Assembly: GCA_945881915.1 (NCBI GenBank)
Contig: CAMCVW010000011.1
Location: 16,073-80,072 of the forward strand
Length of the DNA: 64,000 bases
Reading direction: 5' to 3'
DNA from: Thermoflexus hugenholtzii JAD2
GTDB taxonomy: Bacteria > Chloroflexota > Chloroflexia > Chloroflexales > Roseiflexaceae
Shown here: positions 62,628-64,000 of the stretch, one piece after another
How positions within the stretch are numbered: the stretch's first letter is position 1
Layout: each line of letters starts with the position of its first letter
The notes under the pieces: model-generated
The model's database searches: none
Seen by the model: the letters and a program-made list of their open reading frames with translations, nothing else
What the model was told of the DNA's origin: nothing
Position numbers and translations under genes: made by a program

Positions 62628-63824
62628 ATGCAGTCGATTCGGAATATTCCACGGGCCGCCTGGTACGTGCTCATCCATGCAGTATTGTTTGGCCTGGGTA
62701 TCAGTTTTTTTGATGTGTTGTTCAATTTCTATCTGGTCAGTCGCGGGTTTGGCACCGAACTGGCTGGTATTTTGTCGACCACGATGCGTCTGGCTGGGCT
62801 CGTGGTGGGGGTGCCTGTTGGGGTGTTGATTGATCGGTATGGGGCACGTCGATCATTGGCAGCTGGGATTGTCTTCTATGCGGTGACGTTGGCTTGGCAA
62901 CTCTATGCCCCATCGGTCGTGTGGATTATCGTCACCCAGTTCCTCAATGGGTGCTTCCTCGCCATTGCAATGACAGCGATTATGCCGTTGCTGACTGCTA
63001 CGACGCACGACGAAGCACAGCGCGGTTTTATCTTTGGGCTGAACGAAGCATCGATTAGCGTCGGTTTGATAGGCGGCATTGTCGCAGGGTTGATGCCCAG
63101 TGTCCTCGCACCGCTGTTGCAGGTGGATCCCCAATCGATGCCGGCATATCGCAGCGCAATGCTGATTGGGGTCGGTTTGTTCTTTGTGTCGGTCATTCCC
63201 ATCCTGTTGGTGCGTGTGACGGAACACCACGAAGAACACGTACGTGACGCCGAGGCCAACGCCGGCACCCCGCAATTGCGGCGGCATTTCTTGCTCTATG
63301 GGTTGCCCAATCTGCTGATGGGGTTGGGTGGCGGGGCGATTATCCCGTTCCAGAGTCTCTTGTTGCGTAATCAATTCGGTTTGCCAGACTACAGGGTGGG
63401 CGTGGTCATTTCGTTTGCGGAACTGGCGATCGGGGCGGGTGCGTTGTTATCAGGGCATTTTTTGGCCAAAAAACGGCTGCGCTTCTGGGTTGCATTCCTG
63501 CGCGCTATGGCAGGACCTGGCGTGCTGTTGATTTTGGCGCCTTGGCAAGCGCTTTCGATCGTCGGTTATCTCTGGCGCGCGTTTGCATTGGGGATGGCGG
63601 TGACCCTCAGTGACCTGCAGATTATGCGCTACGTAAAACCCAAACAACGCGGGGTCGCGATGAGCATGATTACCATTATGTGGTCGGCTGGTTGGGGATC
63701 CGCGTCGCTCCTGAGCGGTTTTGTACAGCCCGTCTATGGATTTGCGCCATTGGTGTGGTTTGCCGGGGTGGCTTATATAAGTGCGGGGATTGCTGCGTGG
63801 CGCATATTTAATGATGAATTATGA
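62628..63824 (+). CDS. MFS transporter
   Basis: A 398-residue protein with 12 helices. GVLIDRYGARRSLAAGIVFY is the MFS A-motif region near residue 65. VVISFAELAIGAGALLSGHF is the corresponding second-half stretch. The start at 62628 follows GAGAG and is preferred to a TTG seven codons upstream. The last three codons (GAA TTA TGA) form part of a GAATTAT heptamer array that continues past the stop. The ligand is unknown. Confidence 0.86.
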   Translation: MQSIRNIPRAAWYVLIHAVLFGLGISFFDVLFNFYLVSRGFGTELAGILSTTMRLAGLVVGVPVGVLIDRYGARRSLAAGIVFYAVTLAWQLYAPSVVWIIVTQFLNGCFLAIAMTAIMPLLTATTHDEAQRGFIFGLNEASISVGLIGGIVAGLMPSVLAPLLQVDPQSMPAYRSAMLIGVGLFFVSVIPILLVRVTEHHEEHVRDAEANAGTPQLRRHFLLYGLPNLLMGLGGGAIIPFQSLLLRNQFGLPDYRVGVVISFAELAIGAGALLSGHFLAKKRLRFWVAFLRAMAGPGVLLILAPWQALSIVGYLWRAFALGMAVTLSDLQIMRYVKPKQRGVAMSMITIMWSAGWGSASLLSGFVQPVYGFAPLVWFAGVAYISAGIAAWRIFNDEL

Positions 63825-63850
63825 ATTATGAATTATGAATTATGAATTAT
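63816..63850. repeat. Five perfect GAATTAT heptamers over a stop codon
   Basis: GAATTAT is repeated five times without a mismatch. The first unit encodes the last residues and, with the start of the second, the TGA stop of the MFS gene. Confidence 0.95.
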
Positions 63851-63896
63851 GAGATAATGTCTCTAGACGTGGTGTAAATTCGCCGGATTGACACAA

Positions 63897-63953
63897 TGGT
63901 CACTCTGTGGTTTCGTTGAAGTGCAAACCAAACGAAAGGCCACAGAATGACCA
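63897..63953 (+). other. Leader hairpin that covers ribosome site and start codon
   Basis: Arms 63897-63917 (TGGTCACTCTGTGG then TTTCGTT) and 63931-63953 pair almost fully with a 13-base loop. The right arm contains the AAAGG ribosome site and the ATG of the last gene. Such hairpins are known in front of transposase genes, where they stop read-through translation. A TTGACA lies just upstream (63888-63893). Confidence 0.6.
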
Positions 63954-64000
63954 ACACGAATGTATCACTGTTCGATGACCTGCGCAACATGCTCGAGCAA
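63947..64000 (+). CDS. Start of an unidentified gene, cut by the window end
   Basis: The first 18 codons read MTNTNVSLFDDLRNMLEQ, with an AAAGG ribosome site 7 bases before the ATG. It is too short to classify. The sequestering hairpin in front of it and the flanking inverted repeat make a transposase a reasonable guess, but nothing in the 18 residues proves it. Confidence 0.5.
   Translation, partial: MTNTNVSLFDDLRNMLEQ

Overview
The window looks like chromosomal DNA of a Chloroflexota bacterium, most likely a filamentous phototroph of the Chloroflexia or a close relative. This is inference from gene content, since no rRNA gene is present. Base composition is somewhat above half G+C. The main pointers are a PucC-like (BCD family) bacteriochlorophyll/light-harvesting transporter, a UDP-sulfoquinovose synthase for the sulfolipid SQDG, two MGDG-synthase-like GT28 glycosyltransferases, an iron-sulfur photolyase, a BTAD regulator, a VanW protein, and a CIRCE-controlled groES-groEL operon.

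Layout. 0-5 kb: end of a PfkB kinase, an ECF sigma factor and dnaE. 5-12 kb: a compact SRAP protein, a membrane Ser/Thr kinase, rlmD, a GT28 enzyme and a frameshifted GT-C membrane glycosyltransferase. 12-18 kb: groEL-groES, glpX, an rmlA-like nucleotidyltransferase and a secreted SH3b-NlpC/P60 hydrolase. 18-24 kb: a tyrosine recombinase, a BTAD regulator, a second GT28 enzyme and a VanW protein. 24-32 kb: a minus-strand polysaccharide operon with five glycosyltransferases (one frameshifted), a uridine kinase and an O-antigen-ligase-like polymerase, tightly spaced with several ATGA overlaps. 32-39 kb: a ThuA-like protein, rlmI, a 151-bp tandem duplication, and a TetR-controlled MacB-type efflux operon.

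39-45 kb is the most unusual part. An Fe-S (PhrB-type) photolyase is translationally coupled to a stand-alone photolyase FAD-binding domain. After about 2 kb of decayed RCC1-repeat genes, a PlsC-like acyltransferase is coupled to a stand-alone photolyase antenna (N-terminal) domain. Together the two single-domain proteins would make one complete split photolyase. The FAD half has four cysteines placed much like the [4Fe-4S] ligands of PhrB.

45-64 kb: GNAT and PIG-L deacetylase genes, gyrB, two adjacent tRNA-Ala genes, a degenerate M24 peptidase-like protein, a VOC protein and a divergent BCD transporter sharing a palindromic operator, sqdB, an Rrf2 regulator, a DUF2085/TlpA pair, and a minus-strand operon (EamA transporter, THUMP-like methyltransferase, MFS transporter, GNAT, tyrS). 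The window ends with another MFS gene and the first codons of an unidentified gene behind a hairpin leader.

A recurring structural theme is short intergenic arrays of heptanucleotide repeats. The heptamer differs at each site, and in most cases the array starts at or overlaps a stop codon. They resemble the heptameric STRR repeats of filamentous cyanobacteria.
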